NCBI GenBank assembly: GCA_030844895.1
Contig: CM061227.1
Location: 2,505,153-2,569,152, forward strand
Source of the DNA: Ambrosia x helenae
Lineage: Eukaryota; Streptophyta; Magnoliopsida; Asterales; Asteraceae
Reading direction: 5' to 3'
Length of the DNA stretch: 64,000 nt
Part shown: positions 21,941-33,671 of the stretch, in pieces
How the letters are laid out: each line of letters opens with the position of its first letter
Numbering within the stretch: position 1 is the first letter of the stretch
The notes under the pieces: generated by a model
Told to the model about the DNA's origin: nothing
Databases searched by the model: none
The model's input: only the letters and a program-made list of their open reading frames with translations
Position numbers and translations under genes: made by a program

Positions 21941-24900
21941 ATGTCTGGAGTGCGTGGAGGACGAGGAGGTGGACGTGGTGGTGGACGCGGTGGTGGTCGT
22001 GGTGGTGCTGGTGGTCGTGGTGGAGGCATTAACCTGTCACAGGCTGATCTGCACAACTTGCTCCAGGCTGCCTTTCAGTTAGGGCACAACGGTGGTGGTA
22101 AGTTGTTTTATCCATTTTCTTTGCCTCATTGGCGAACCTTGTGTACGTTATTCGTGGTTTCTCATACGTTTCATTTCAGGTGGTCCTGTTGACCCACCCC
22201 CACCCATGTGCACCTATAAGATGTTCCGGGACTGCAAACCCCAGGAATTCTCTGGCACCGAGGGTGCGGTCAGTTTGCTTAGATGGTTGGAGAAAGTGGA
22301 GTCGGTATTCTTGATGTGTAACTGCCTCCCGGAAGATCGGGTGAAGTATTCGGCTGCGTTATTTCAAGACGTGGCATTGACTTGGTGGAATGGTATCACC
22401 CAGAACATGGGGATTGGGGAGGCATATGCTATGCCATGGGAGAATTTTGTGCAGTTGCTGAAGCGGGAGTATTGCCCGAGAGAAGAGGTACAGAAGCTGG
22501 AGCATGAGGTGTGGAACCTCAAGATGAATGGGTCGGAAATCGAGAAGTATACGGTTAGGAGGAATGAGTTGGCAGTGCTATGTCCCGATTTGCACGTGCC
22601 AGAGTATCGTAAGATTGAACATTATGTCTCAGGGTTAGTGCCGGAAATTGCAGGGTTAGTGGCTGCTGGGAATCATCCTACTTATGCGGAGGTAGTTCGA
22701 TCTGCACATAGGATGACTAATTTAAAGGTGAATGAAGGGATTTTGCCGGCGAAAGGTTCGACTGCTAAGACTCCAGAGAACAATAAGCGCAAGTGGGAAA
22801 ACGACGGGAAAGGGTCTGGGTCTGCACAGCAGGGTAAAAAGTTTGATAATGGGGGTTCATCGTCTTCGGGTAATAAGCAGGGTGGTTATGCGGGAAAACT
22901 GCCCAAATGCAACAAGTGTGGACGCCATCACCAAGGGAACTGCGACAGTAACCGTTGTCACCGCTGCCAGCGAACAGGCCACTATGCTAAAGATTGTCGG
23001 GTTACACTTCCATCGACTCAGGCTCCGACTAACAGTTCAGCTCCGACTACTCAGGGGACTACAGGGAAACAGGGATGCTACAACTGTGGTGACACTGGGC
23101 ATTACAAAAAGGATTGCCCAAAGCTGAAACAGGGTGGAAACAACGGGAATGGTAACAACGGGGGCGGCGGCAGAAATGCACGTGCCTTCGTCATTGGAGC
23201 TGCTGAGGCTAGGCAGGACCCTGATACAGTCACCGGTACGTTTCTTCTCAATAATCATTCTGTTAGCGTGTTATTTGATTCTGGTGCCGACAAGAGTTTT
23301 GTATCCATGGACGTTAGTCGACTGCTAGATGTAGTACCTGTACCATTAGAGACCAAGTATATTATTGAGTTGGCTGACGGGAAAACGATTGAAGCTACTA
23401 GTGTTCTTCGGGAGTGTCAGTTAGAGTTGTCGGGTTTATCGTTCCCCATCGACCTTATGCCGGTACCATTGGGTAGTTTTGACGTGGTAGTAGGAATGGA
23501 TTGGTTATCTTTGTATCGCGCGGAGATCGTCTGTTACGATAAGGTTATTCGGATTCCTCTCCCTGATGGAGAATTTCTTTCTGTGTACGGTATCAAGGGT
23601 GGTGTTTCGCTAAACATCATCTCTAGCATGAAAGCCCTTAAGTGTCTTCGAAAGGGTTATCCAGCCGTATTGGCGCTTTTATCTGTTTCCTCCAGTGATG
23701 AGAAGAAGATTGACGACATTCCGGTAGTTCGCGAATTTCTTGATGTTTTTCCCGATGATTTATCTGGTCTTCCTCCTCATCGTCAAGTCGAGTTCGGTAT
23801 TGATCTCGTACCAGGGGCTGCTCCTATTGCTCGGGCCCCCTACCGTCTTGCACCTCCCGAGATGCAAGAATTATCTAGCCAGTTACAGGAACTCTTGGAC
23901 AAGGGTTTCATCCGACCAAGTTCTTCCCCTTGGGGAGCCCCGATTTTATTTGTCAAGAAGAAGGATGGGAGTTTCCGATTATGTGTAGACTACAGAGAGC
24001 TGAACAAGTTGACCGTCAAGAACCGTTATCCTCTTCCACGTATCGATGATCTATTCGACCAGCTTCAGGGTTCTAGTTATTATTCCAAGATCGACTTGAG
24101 GTCCGGTTATCACCAGCTGCGCGTCAGGGAGGCTGACGTTGCAAAGACTGCTTTTCGAACACGTTATGGCCATTTCGAATTCTTGGTCATGCCTTTCGGT
24201 CTCACGAACGCACCGGCGGTTTTCATGGACTTGATGAACCGCGTCTGTAAACCATATTTGGACAAGTTCGTCATTGTATTTATTGATGACATTCTGATCT
24301 ACTCCAAGAACGAGACCGAACACGGGGAACATCTGCGGTTAGTTTTGGAACTTTTACGACGGGAGCAACTTTACGCCAAGTTCTCAAAGTGTGACTTTTG
24401 GTTACGCGAGGTTCAATTCCTAGGACATGTGGTTAATGAACTAGGGATTCATGTCGATCCAGCTAAGATCGAAGCGATCAAGGACTGGGGAGCACCTAAG
24501 ACGCCAACTGAGGTGCGGCAATTCCTAGGCCTTGCGGGCTATTACCGTCGTTTCATTCAGGGGTTCTCGAAGATTGCTCAACCCCTCACCACTCTCACTC
24601 AGAAGGATAGGAAGTTCGACTGGGGTGAATCACAAGAGTCAGCGTTTGAAGAACTGAAGTCTAAACTGTGTTCTGCTCCTATTCTGTCTTTACCTGAGGG
24701 TCCTGATGATTTTGTCGTTTACTGTGATGCTTCCATTCATGGACTCGGTTGCGTGTTGATGCAGCGCGAGAAAGTGATTGCGTATGCTTCTCGTCAACTC
24801 AAAGTGCACGAGAAGAACTACACAACTCATGACTTGGAGTTGGGTGCCGTGGTATTCGCGTTGAAAATTTGGAGACATTACTTGTACGGTACCAAATGCA

Positions 24901-26582
24901 CCATCTACACCGATCACAAGAGTCTCCAACACATTTTCGACCAACAACACTTGAACATACGGCAGCGTCGCTGGATTGAACTTTTGAACGATTATGATTG
25001 TGCTATTAAGTACCATCCTGGCAAGGCGAATGTTGTAGCAGACGCCTTGAGCAGGAAGGAATCTTCTAAACCTCGTCGCGTTCGGGCGTTGCAGCTCACT
25101 ATCCATTCGTCGCTACCTGACCAAATCCGTTCTGCCCAATTGGAAGCTTTGAAGGAGGAAAACCTTAAAGCTGAAACTATGCACGGTGCCGACAAGCATC
25201 TAGAGCGAAGGCCTGATGGCCTGCACTACTTCGCAGAACGCATATGGGTTCCTTTATTCGGGGGACTACGAGAGCTTGTTCTTGATGAGGCTCATAAGTC
25301 CCGGTATTCTATTCATCCTGGTTCGGATAAGATGTACCAAGATCTGAAGGTGCTTTACTGGTGGCCAAACATGAGGTCGGATATAGCCTCATACGTGAGC
25401 AAATGCTTGACCTGTGCTAAGGTCAAGGTGGAATATCAGAAACCGTCGGGTCTCCTGCAACAACCTGAAATTCCGGAATGGAAATGGGAACGGATTACTA
25501 TGGATTTTGTCACACAACTTCCTAAGTCACCAAGCGGGAACGACAAGATATGGGTGATTGTCGATCGGTTAACGAAATCAGCCCATTTTCTTGCTATTAA
25601 GGAGACCGACACTATGGATCGTTTGGCTCGTCTCTACTTGAAAGAAGTTGTTTCTAAACACGGGGTACCTGTTTCTATCATCTCGGATCGTGACTCTCAT
25701 TTTACTTCTCACTTCTGGAAGTCTTTGCACAAGGCTTTGGGTACCCAACTAGACATGAGTACGGCTTACCATCCACAGACTGACGGGCAGAGTGAGCGTA
25801 CGATTCAAACTTTAGAAGACATGCTGCGGGCATGTGTGATCGATTTTGGCAAGGGTTGGGAAGCTCATCTGCCGTTGGTAGAGTTCTCGTACAACAACAG
25901 TTATCACACGAGCATCAAGGCTGCTCCGTTCGAGGCACTGTACGGACGGAAATGCCGCTCTCCTCTTTGTTGGGCTGAAGTGGGTGAGAGTCAACTCACT
26001 GGGCCTGAACTAGTGTACGAAACTTCGGAAAAGATCGTACAGATTCGAAATCGGTTGGCGGCGGCACGGGACCGGCAAAAGAGTTATGCTGATCAGCGTC
26101 GCAAACCACTGGAGTTCCAAGTCAATGACAAAGTACTTCTAAAAGTCTCACCGTGGAAGGGCGTCATACGCTTTGGAAAGCGTGGCAAACTCAATCCGCG
26201 ATATGTCGGCCCATTTACGATCCTGGAACGGATTGGGCCGGTGGCATATCGACTTGATCTACCGACGGAGCTCGGTAACGTACATAACGTCTTTCACGTG
26301 TCAAACTTGAAGAAGTGTCTGGCTGACGAGTCTCTCATCGTTCCACTAGAAGAGATCAAGGTTGATGATCGTCTTCGGATTGTGGAAGAACCTGTGGAGA
26401 TCCTTGATTACAAGATTCGTAGCCTACGTCACAGCAAGATTCGTATCGTTAAGGTTCGGTGGAACTCGAACCGGGGACCGGAATATACATGGGAACGGGA
26501 GGATCAGATGAAGTCTAAGTATCCTCATCTCTTCCCTAAGGAAGCGTTCGAGTCGAGGCATGTCTCTTCGGCAGCTGAATGA
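21941..26582 (+). CDS. Tekay Gag-Pol polyprotein, intact, with an 82-bp intron
   Basis: Two exons, 21941-22097 and 22180-26582, join through GTAAGT...TTTCAG. The frame closes exactly and gives 1519 residues without a stop. In order (approximate residues): Gly/Arg-rich RGG start (1-30), capsid (55-265), a Cys/His-rich pair of knuckles around 296-330 and a CCHC knuckle CYNCGDTGHYKKDC near 353, protease with active-site DSGADKS near 419, RT with FIDD near 754, RNase H starting YCDAS near 900, integrase HHCC zinc domain near 1090-1130 and a DDE core starting at MDFVTQLP near 1160, and a C-terminal chromodomain-like segment 1460-1505 (VKVRWNSNRGPEYTWE). The chromodomain is thought to steer integration to heterochromatin. 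One polyprotein would be cut by its own protease. The intron call is from reading frame and splice signals only; otherwise expression would need a frameshift. Confidence 0.93.
22098..22179 (+). other. Putative intron in gag
   Basis: gtaagt at 22098 and a pyrimidine-rich ...catttcag ending at 22179. Removal joins the RGG-rich start to the capsid in frame; retention shifts the frame and stops at 22192. Confidence 0.8.
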
Positions 26583-26740
26583 ATCTCGGGTCGAGATTCC
26601 TTTTAACGTGGGGATGATGTGACAACTCGGGTAAATCTCTCTTCTGGTTTCTATCTTTTTGTTTGATTCCTTCGTTACTCTTTTGTTCTTTTGGTACTTG
26701 TGCAATTTTCGGGACGAAAATTCTTTTAACGTGGGGATGA
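26583..26740 (+). other. Duplicated polypurine tract / LTR-start junction
   Basis: The motif ttttaacgtggggatgatg, followed by tgaca, occurs twice: at about 26602-26620 and about 26725-26743. The second directly abuts the 3' LTR and is the working polypurine tract. The first is followed by tgtgacaactcgggtaaatc, which looks like the start of a different LTR of the same kind, about 100 bp long, before the real one. Confidence 0.8.
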
Positions 26741-29481
26741 TGTGACACCTGGCAAATTCGGGTTAACAACGTTGTCTAGATGAAAGTCTACCTTAGCGAG
26801 TCACGCGTATATTGTACTTAACTGGGTTAGTTAAGTCGGGTTATGGTTCGGGAACTATTGGTTAGTCTAGAAGATCATTGGATGTTGGTCTAGAGGTTCG
26901 TTAGATGTCAGTCCTTAACCAAGTGTACAAACGGTGACGATCGGTAGGATCGTCAGGGCATACGGAACATACGAGTCTCGAGTCCCGGGAATTGGTGAAC
27001 GAGTGTGAATATGTGTATTTACTTGTGTTATGTGTTTACAATCATTATATGACTTGTCGGTACATTAATATGTGTTAACATATGTTAAAACGGGGTTCAT
27101 GTGGTGTGACTGGGAATCATGTGGTGTGACTGGGAATCATATGGTGTGACTGGGATTCATATGGTGTGACTGGGGCTAATCGCATGAACTGTTCATGCGA
27201 TTAGGCCCAATCGCGTTACTGTTCACGCGATTAGGATTCCTAATCGCGTATAAACCTGCACAATCGCATGGAACGGGCTGGACGACTAGAAACGCCTATA
27301 AATACCATACTTAACCTCCTAAACTCAATTAGACAAACCCTAGTCGTCCCATAACCGCCCCACACACCTAAACAACCTCTGGAAGGCGATTTTGATCAAA
27401 AACACAAGGTTTCAAGGTCTAACCATCAATCTTTTACAATTCTAAGGTTTGATTCTTATCCATAACACTTTGTAAATATTTTTTTTAATCAATCCCTAAT
27501 GGTCCAGACCTGTTCATAAACGAAAAAGCTTTCTGAAAATCGTCAATAAAGGTTGTTAATCGGATTATAACTAATTAACATGCGTTATGGGTATGTATGA
27601 TTAGAAAGATAGGATTTTTATGGATCTTGATGATGTTTTGATGTGTTATCATGCTAGGTCAGAGGTAATATTGTTAGTATGATGATAGGAACCTCAGTAA
27701 TCGGATAATAGGGTTATGCTTACATGCGTTAATTGATGTTGCATGCTATGTGTATAGTGTTTGGATTGATTTGGTTGCATGCGGGACTGATAATACGAGG
27801 TTGAACGAAGGGTTTTGGGTTAAACATGTTTAGGATAGTGTTTGGGATGATATTGGGTAGTTACACACGTTCTGGATCTGATCTGGGGTGTTAAACGCGC
27901 GAAAAACCGGAACAGCATGGTTACAGGCGATTAGCAAGGCTAATCGCCTATAATTCATGAGATTGGGGAGCTAATCGCCAATAATGTCACGTGATTAGCC
28001 CCAATCGCATATAATGTCACGTGATTAGCCCCAATCGCATATAATGTCACGTGATTAGCCCCAATCGCATATAATGTCACGTGATTAGCCCCAATCGCAT
28101 ATAATGTCACGTGATTAGCCCCAATCGCATATAATGTCACGTGATTAGCCCCAATCGCATATAATGTCACGTGATTAGCCCCAATTGCATGTAACTTCAT
28201 GTGATTAGCCCTAAATGCTAGTAGTTACATGTGGTATAGCCCTAAATGCTAGTAATTCATGCGATTAGGATTCCTAATTGCTAGTTGACCAACCTAAATG
28301 CTAGTTGACTTTTCCTAATCGCGTGTACTGCTGCTGTAAGTGTAAATTAGCATTCCGAGACCCGATTTGACATGTAGTAACATGCTAGGAACCTCGTAAC
28401 ATGTCTAATAACTTGGTAACATATATTTGGATGTTTTTCGGAGATACGTGAACTATATGCTATAACTTGTTGTGTGTTAACGTATGTTAAGTATACTTGC
28501 GTTATCGCATGTTTTGGAGCGTAAACATAACACGGGGAGTCTCGGGTCACCAATGGGATGTCGAGTCTTGTACTTTGGGTCAGTTAAACAGTCACGGTAT
28601 TTTTAAACGAACTTGGTTATGGTCTGGACATCTAGGGACTAATTAACCTGCGGGTTATTAGTCTAAGTACTTGTAACTGTCGTATGTTAGGTCGCCACTG
28701 TACGGGACTAACATAGCAGCTGAGTTTACTCGGGATTAGGAGTAAAGCAACTTAAGGTGAGTTTACGGCCCCTCTTTTAAACTGGTTTTATACTTTTGGG
28801 GGAGAAAACATGTGTTAAAACGATTGTTTGGTAAATTCTGTCATACTATGGGTTCTAACGTATACTACACGATCTTTGGAAGTCCCGGGGGAACCATGAA
28901 TGTGCGGGTTTGCACAACGGGGAAATGTGAATAGCGCTATTGGGAGTGACCAACCCCGCTCGTCGGCTTGGAGGGCCGGGCGAGTGCATATTGTCTCAAA
29001 CAGGAACAACAGGAACATTTGGAACTATTCGGGCACAAAACTGGTATTCGAGTTAGTAATGGTTTTCCAATCGTGGTAGTAACAAAACGTACGCCTAGCT
29101 AGCGTATACTGGTTTTCTATTTGTTATAGTATGGACAGGTGGACTTGGTACTTGAACTGCAAACCTGTAAACTCACCAGCATTTTTGTGCTGACGTAAAC
29201 TTTTACATGTTTTCTCAGGTCGCTAAGGTAGCACATGGAACTAGGGCGCACGCGTCTGCACGGCGTCTAGATAGAGTTGCATGATTTCATAAACATTGAA
29301 CTTTGGTTAATTATGTTGAACTGTATTTTGAATAAGCTTCCGCTGTAAACGGGATTTTAAAACTATGTTTTGGTATTGCATTAATTACATTTAGACTTGT
29401 TTATTGTGATCGTTGGTTTGGATCCTGGTTTGTCATGCGCCTCGCGGTAAAACTCCGCAAGTGGATTTTGAGGGTGTGACA
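26741..29481 (+). repeat. 3' LTR (2741 bp)
   Basis: Matches the 5' LTR in every stretch compared by eye, with one extra 30-bp unit (six exact units at 27988-28167). Ends ...gggtgtgaca, followed by the TSD ccacg. Confidence 0.97.
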
Positions 29482-29486
29482 CCACG

Positions 29487-30244
29487 CGCGGAATATTCGC
29501 TCCAAGACAGCTTTTTGTACGAGGTACGAAAGATCAAGAATGAAGAAGATTCACCCACAGATGGACGGAGATGTCGCCAGCCAGATGGCGACACGTGTCT
29601 GCAGTGGTCCAACAACCACTGACGTAAACAGCGACTTGACTGATCCCATGCTGCCTCTACAGTACTGCACAGGCAGGCTTACCTGCTGCCAGACGTCACG
29701 TTAGACGCCAACGGGTAAGTCAACCATGCTACGTCAGGACGACATACCGCCGGCGGCCAATCACAACCCGCCACGTGTTCATCAAGTAGACCAGCCCCAA
29801 CTGTCGATGACGTCAGCAGCATGGATCCCCTTTTTCCCCGCCTATTTCATGGGCCAAAGACATATGGGCCTGAGGAAGGCCCAGACCAGCTAGGACTTCT
29901 TGTGGGCCCTTCCCTAGGCCCACGACCTCTACTATAAATAGAGGACTTCATCTCCTCGGCAAAGGATCCAAAAATTATCATTGTATACAAGAGTTAGAGT
30001 AATCACTGTAATACTTTGTAATCTCTCAAGTAATAAAATACTCGACTCTTTACAATGGACGTAGGTCATATACGACCGAACCACTTAAATTCTCGTGTTT
30101 ACTGTCACCACACACATACACTTTACTCTACGTTCTCGGTTACGGTTTGTCTATTGGTTTGGGTGAAACATTGTTCCTGAGCAAGCAAGAGTATTAACCC
30201 AACGGTGATTAGTGTGAATCATCGTGATACTCGCTGTTTCTTCA
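29487..30244 (+). repeat. Right part of the split older LTR
   Basis: GC-rich sequence that continues 18457-18673. It has a TATA box (tataaata, 29933-29940) and a polyadenylation-like aataaaa at about 30032. The right end is set at ...ttca because ttggcgctaaaccacg (30245 on) looks like a primer-binding site. Joined length would be about 975 bp. Whether it is a solo LTR or a truncated element is open. Confidence 0.6.
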
Positions 30245-30299
30245 TTGGCGCTAAACCACGAGAAGCAAAATAGAAGTTAACTCTATCAAAAATATTATC

Positions 30300-30965
30300 A
30301 TGAGACATGTTTCCCGGAACTAGTTTATTTATATAATTATTTCTCTAAATTTATTTATTTTTATAATAACAAGATATATAATGTAATGGCTTTAATACCT
30401 ATACCAATTTTATAAATGGATTATACTTTAATAAGTTAAAAAAAAATTAAAAATCTACACATTTATATAATTGTTTTTTTTCCCTAGTTTTAGGGGGTGT
30501 TTGGTTGATTAAGTGTTGAATTATTAAAATGTCTGAATGGTTAAAAGACTCTGAATGATTAAGTATTGAATGGTTCAGCTATGCATCAAGTCTGAATGGT
30601 TTAGCTCTTAACCATTCCATTCAAAACATTTTTTAGGTTAATACAAACAGTCTAAATGCTGAACCATTTAGAGCCTCATTAACATGCTATCAAACACACC
30701 CTTACTTTTCTAATAATTTAAAATTTTACCTTGTTAATAAAAAAAGACATAATTTAATGGCTTTAATATTAAAAGACAACAATATAAAAAAAAAGGAAAG
30801 ACAACAATATAAAAAAGGTATTTTTAAATACCTCATTATAACCACCACTTTTTGCACCACCACCTACCAACCTCGAACTTGTGATCTGTTGCTCAAACAA
30901 CAACTTTGAAACCAACAAACCACAAGGAGGCCGGTGTTATCGAATCTACCTTTATAATATTTATT
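30300..30965 (-). repeat. Dispersed repeat, copy B, with SINE-like B box
   Basis: Same block order as 17700-18165 and in the same orientation, on the other side of the nested LTR elements. The inverse of 30869-30879 is agttcgaggtt, a B-box-like motif. It is interrupted by a Harbinger MITE at 30493-30701. Confidence 0.5.
30493..30701. mobile_element. PIF/Harbinger-type MITE, 209 bp
   Basis: Starts gggggtgtttggttga and ends with its imperfect inverse, ...atcaaacacaccc, with TSD tta on both sides (30490-30492 and 30702-30704). A related sequence without clean ends lies at about 33935-34175. Confidence 0.75.
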
Positions 30966-31773
30966 ACTCTACAGAGGACTAGACATTTGTGGTATAGCTT
31001 ATTTAAAAATGATAATGTGGACACAAAAATATTTCTATACTTTACGCTATTTGAAGAAAAAAGTATAATAGTAATGATAATATTTGTTTTAATCATACTT
31101 CACTTTAAAAATTAGTTTGCTATGTATTCAATCTACATCTTAAAGCTCTAGCTTTTAACTGTGACTTAAAAGTTGAAACTTATATGATGAATAACTGTAA
31201 CTAGTAAAGCACAAGCAAAACTACCGTTTTGCTCTGTGTTCACACTCGAAATTACGACTATGCCACGCGTTCACACACTATTGCACCGTCAGTAGTTGAT
31301 TAATTATTATATATACAATTGAAGTACACCAACCAAAGTGATTATTATTTGGTGTGTGAGTTTTTGGTGAAATATGTATGCCGGGAGGGTGGCGGGATTT
31401 GCGCCTAGTGTGTGTTTGGTGTGAGTTGTAATGGGTCATGTGTGTAAAATTATAGTGAGGTGCCAATCGCATCGGTTTATGAAGACAAACACAGCTGTAG
31501 ATAGTTAGTTCACACGCGAATGTAATGTTCGGGTCTGCAACAAACATTGCAGCCTCAAACGGGTCACTACGCTTTACTTGAAGATGGCTTGATCTGGATC
31601 ATCAAACGGGTCATTTGTTGCTGTCCGCTGCTGTCCTGTCTGGGTTCGTGGGAGACATCAGGAGGCATGGGACAAGCATTCGGTACATTTTTCGGTACCA
31701 TCAAAGCGGATTTAATATCAAAGGTGTTTTTTCGGTAATAAAAGAAAGTTGACCAGGATTGCAATGTCCGGAT
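30966..31773. other. Spacer without recognised genes
   Basis: Several short open frames occur on both strands, none with a family signature. Confidence 0.5.
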
Positions 31774-32336
31774 TAGGGCTGGCAAATCGTGTATACCCGA
31801 CCTGTTAAGACACGAACCTGTTAAGACACGAACACGAAACATGTATACCCGAACACGACACGATAACTTATCATGTACTTTTTTCTAAACCTGAACACGA
31901 ACCTGTTTATACCTGGTTTACACGATTAGACACGATAAGACACGATAATACCAATTTATACCAAGTTTACATGATAAGACACGATAATACCTGTTTATAC
32001 TAGGTTAATACGATAATACACGAACATGTTATTCAAATCCGACACGTTAAATGGGTATCATCAAACATTAAAAAGGTAGAATTCCATCTATAAAAACGTA
32101 TAACTCTAATACTCCACCCCCACAACCTATATTTTTTTAAAAAAAATTCTTAACATGTCTTAACGGGTACTAAACAGGTAAACAAGTATTTAACCTGTTT
32201 AGACACGAAAATTAACAGGTATATTTCGTGTCTACCTGTTTAGGACACGAAACCTGTTAAGGCCATACCTGTACCTGTTAAAATCGTGTAGGTTCGTGTC
32301 GGGTATTCGTGTTCGTGTCTGAAATTGCCAGCCCTA
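31774..32336. mobile_element. hAT-type MITE, 563 bp
   Basis: Perfect terminal inverted repeats tagggctggcaa / ttgccagcccta and perfect 8-bp TSD gtccggat (31766-31773 and 32337-32344). The interior is built of degenerate repeats of acacgaacacga and acctgtt. An 8-bp TSD with these ends is the hAT signature. Confidence 0.93.
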
Positions 32337-32344
32337 GTCCGGAT

Positions 32345-33671
32345 GCTTTGGTATACATCACAAAGGCGCGCCTCGGTACATGTTCGACATTCATTTCGCG
32401 CGATATTTGGTTGGTCTTTGCATAATGTTAAGCGTGGAGTTGTAACGGTCTAGTATCTTTCCACCTTGCCGATCGGTTACTTCTTACTGAGCAGTGAAGT
32501 TTTTGACCGTTGCCGAAGGGGTGGTGGCGGTGTTGCTAATCGACGACGGTATCAAACAAGGGCATTTGATATAACTCATTATTATACCATTGATATGAAT
32601 CCATACAACAGTTATGATTAATAAATAGTAACCAAACAAGGTTTTTGCTATGAATGGTAATGGAAAGACATAAAAGAAAACATAAAATAACCCTTTGTTC
32701 AAACACTTGTTGGGCTAAATCTAAGAGCAAGAATATATCATATACCAGTTTGGATTGTTTTTTCAATAACACCTACCATTTACATCCAAAACCTGTTTTT
32801 TATACACACAAGAACATTAATTTAATGACCAATCTCCAAAAAAGTGTTGGTTCCCAAATTACCACGAATCCGGTGTTGGTTAGGGTCATTACGGTATCGA
32901 TACGGTACGGTACAACTGGCACCAGATATAGCAACCAAAAGATTAAAGTTAAAAAATAAAATCGTGATAAGCCCAAAAGGATGCCGACGTGTGTTTTATA
33001 TCAATTTAAATTAAGCCACACTAAACAAATACCAGTAACGGTTTTATTAGTATCAATAGCTACCGGCATTTTTAAGTAGGTACTGTTTTCAAAAAGAGTA
33101 TCATGTATTGGTATTGTAAAAAAAAACTAATTTACCTTTTCAAAAATAATTAACGTTGATAAACTTTATTTTTTGGTGATTAATGAAAGGGTTTATTGCA
33201 TGAAAAACTTGCTTTAGGACCCAAAACATGCTTTAGGACCATTGTATAATATGCATAAAAAACTTGTACTTTGGGTTTACAAGTTTACAATGGCATATAT
33301 GAAATTGTACCAAGAATTTATGGTTTTCCTCCTTTGTAAAACACGTTTCAAACTCCATATTGGTTGTAATTTCAAGCTATAACAATTACACATATTTTGT
33401 ATCATTAGTTCCAAAAAGATAAACCCAACACCTTCTTATTGTATTTTATAGCTTTGGCTAATTTGGATCTTATAAATATAGACGAATATTAATAAAAAGT
33501 GGATTTATCATTTCCTTTTATATCACACAAAGATGAAAAATACATATTAGCAATAACATAAAATTAGCAATTTATCATAACCATATACGTAGTTAAAAAA
33601 AAAAAAAAAAAACAAAGTGAATATTCAATTCCACATTGATATTGAATCTTACATAGCAAACGATTCCAACA
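32345..33671. other. AT-rich spacer downstream of ABIL
   Basis: No gene supported. Contains a poly-A run near 33596-33612 and probably the 3' UTR of the ABIL gene next to 33672. Confidence 0.5.

Larger units (their letters stand above)
18674..29481 (+). mobile_element. Complete Ty3/gypsy retrotransposon, Tekay-type chromovirus
   Basis: A 10,808-bp element with 5' LTR 18674-21384, primer-binding site, gag-pol, polypurine tract and 3' LTR 26741-29481. Perfect 5-bp TSDs ccacg lie at 18669-18673 and 29482-29486. LTRs begin and end tgtgaca...tgtgaca. Domain order gag, protease, RT, RNase H, integrase, chromodomain marks a chromovirus, and the long LTRs and sequence motifs fit the Tekay/Del lineage. 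The LTRs read alike wherever compared except for one extra 30-bp unit in the 3' copy, and the long frame is open, so the insertion is recent and the element may still be able to move. Confidence 0.96.

Noticed and set aside
32484..32959. Several short frames on both strands
   Set aside because: No codon-level or family evidence; AT-rich spacer.
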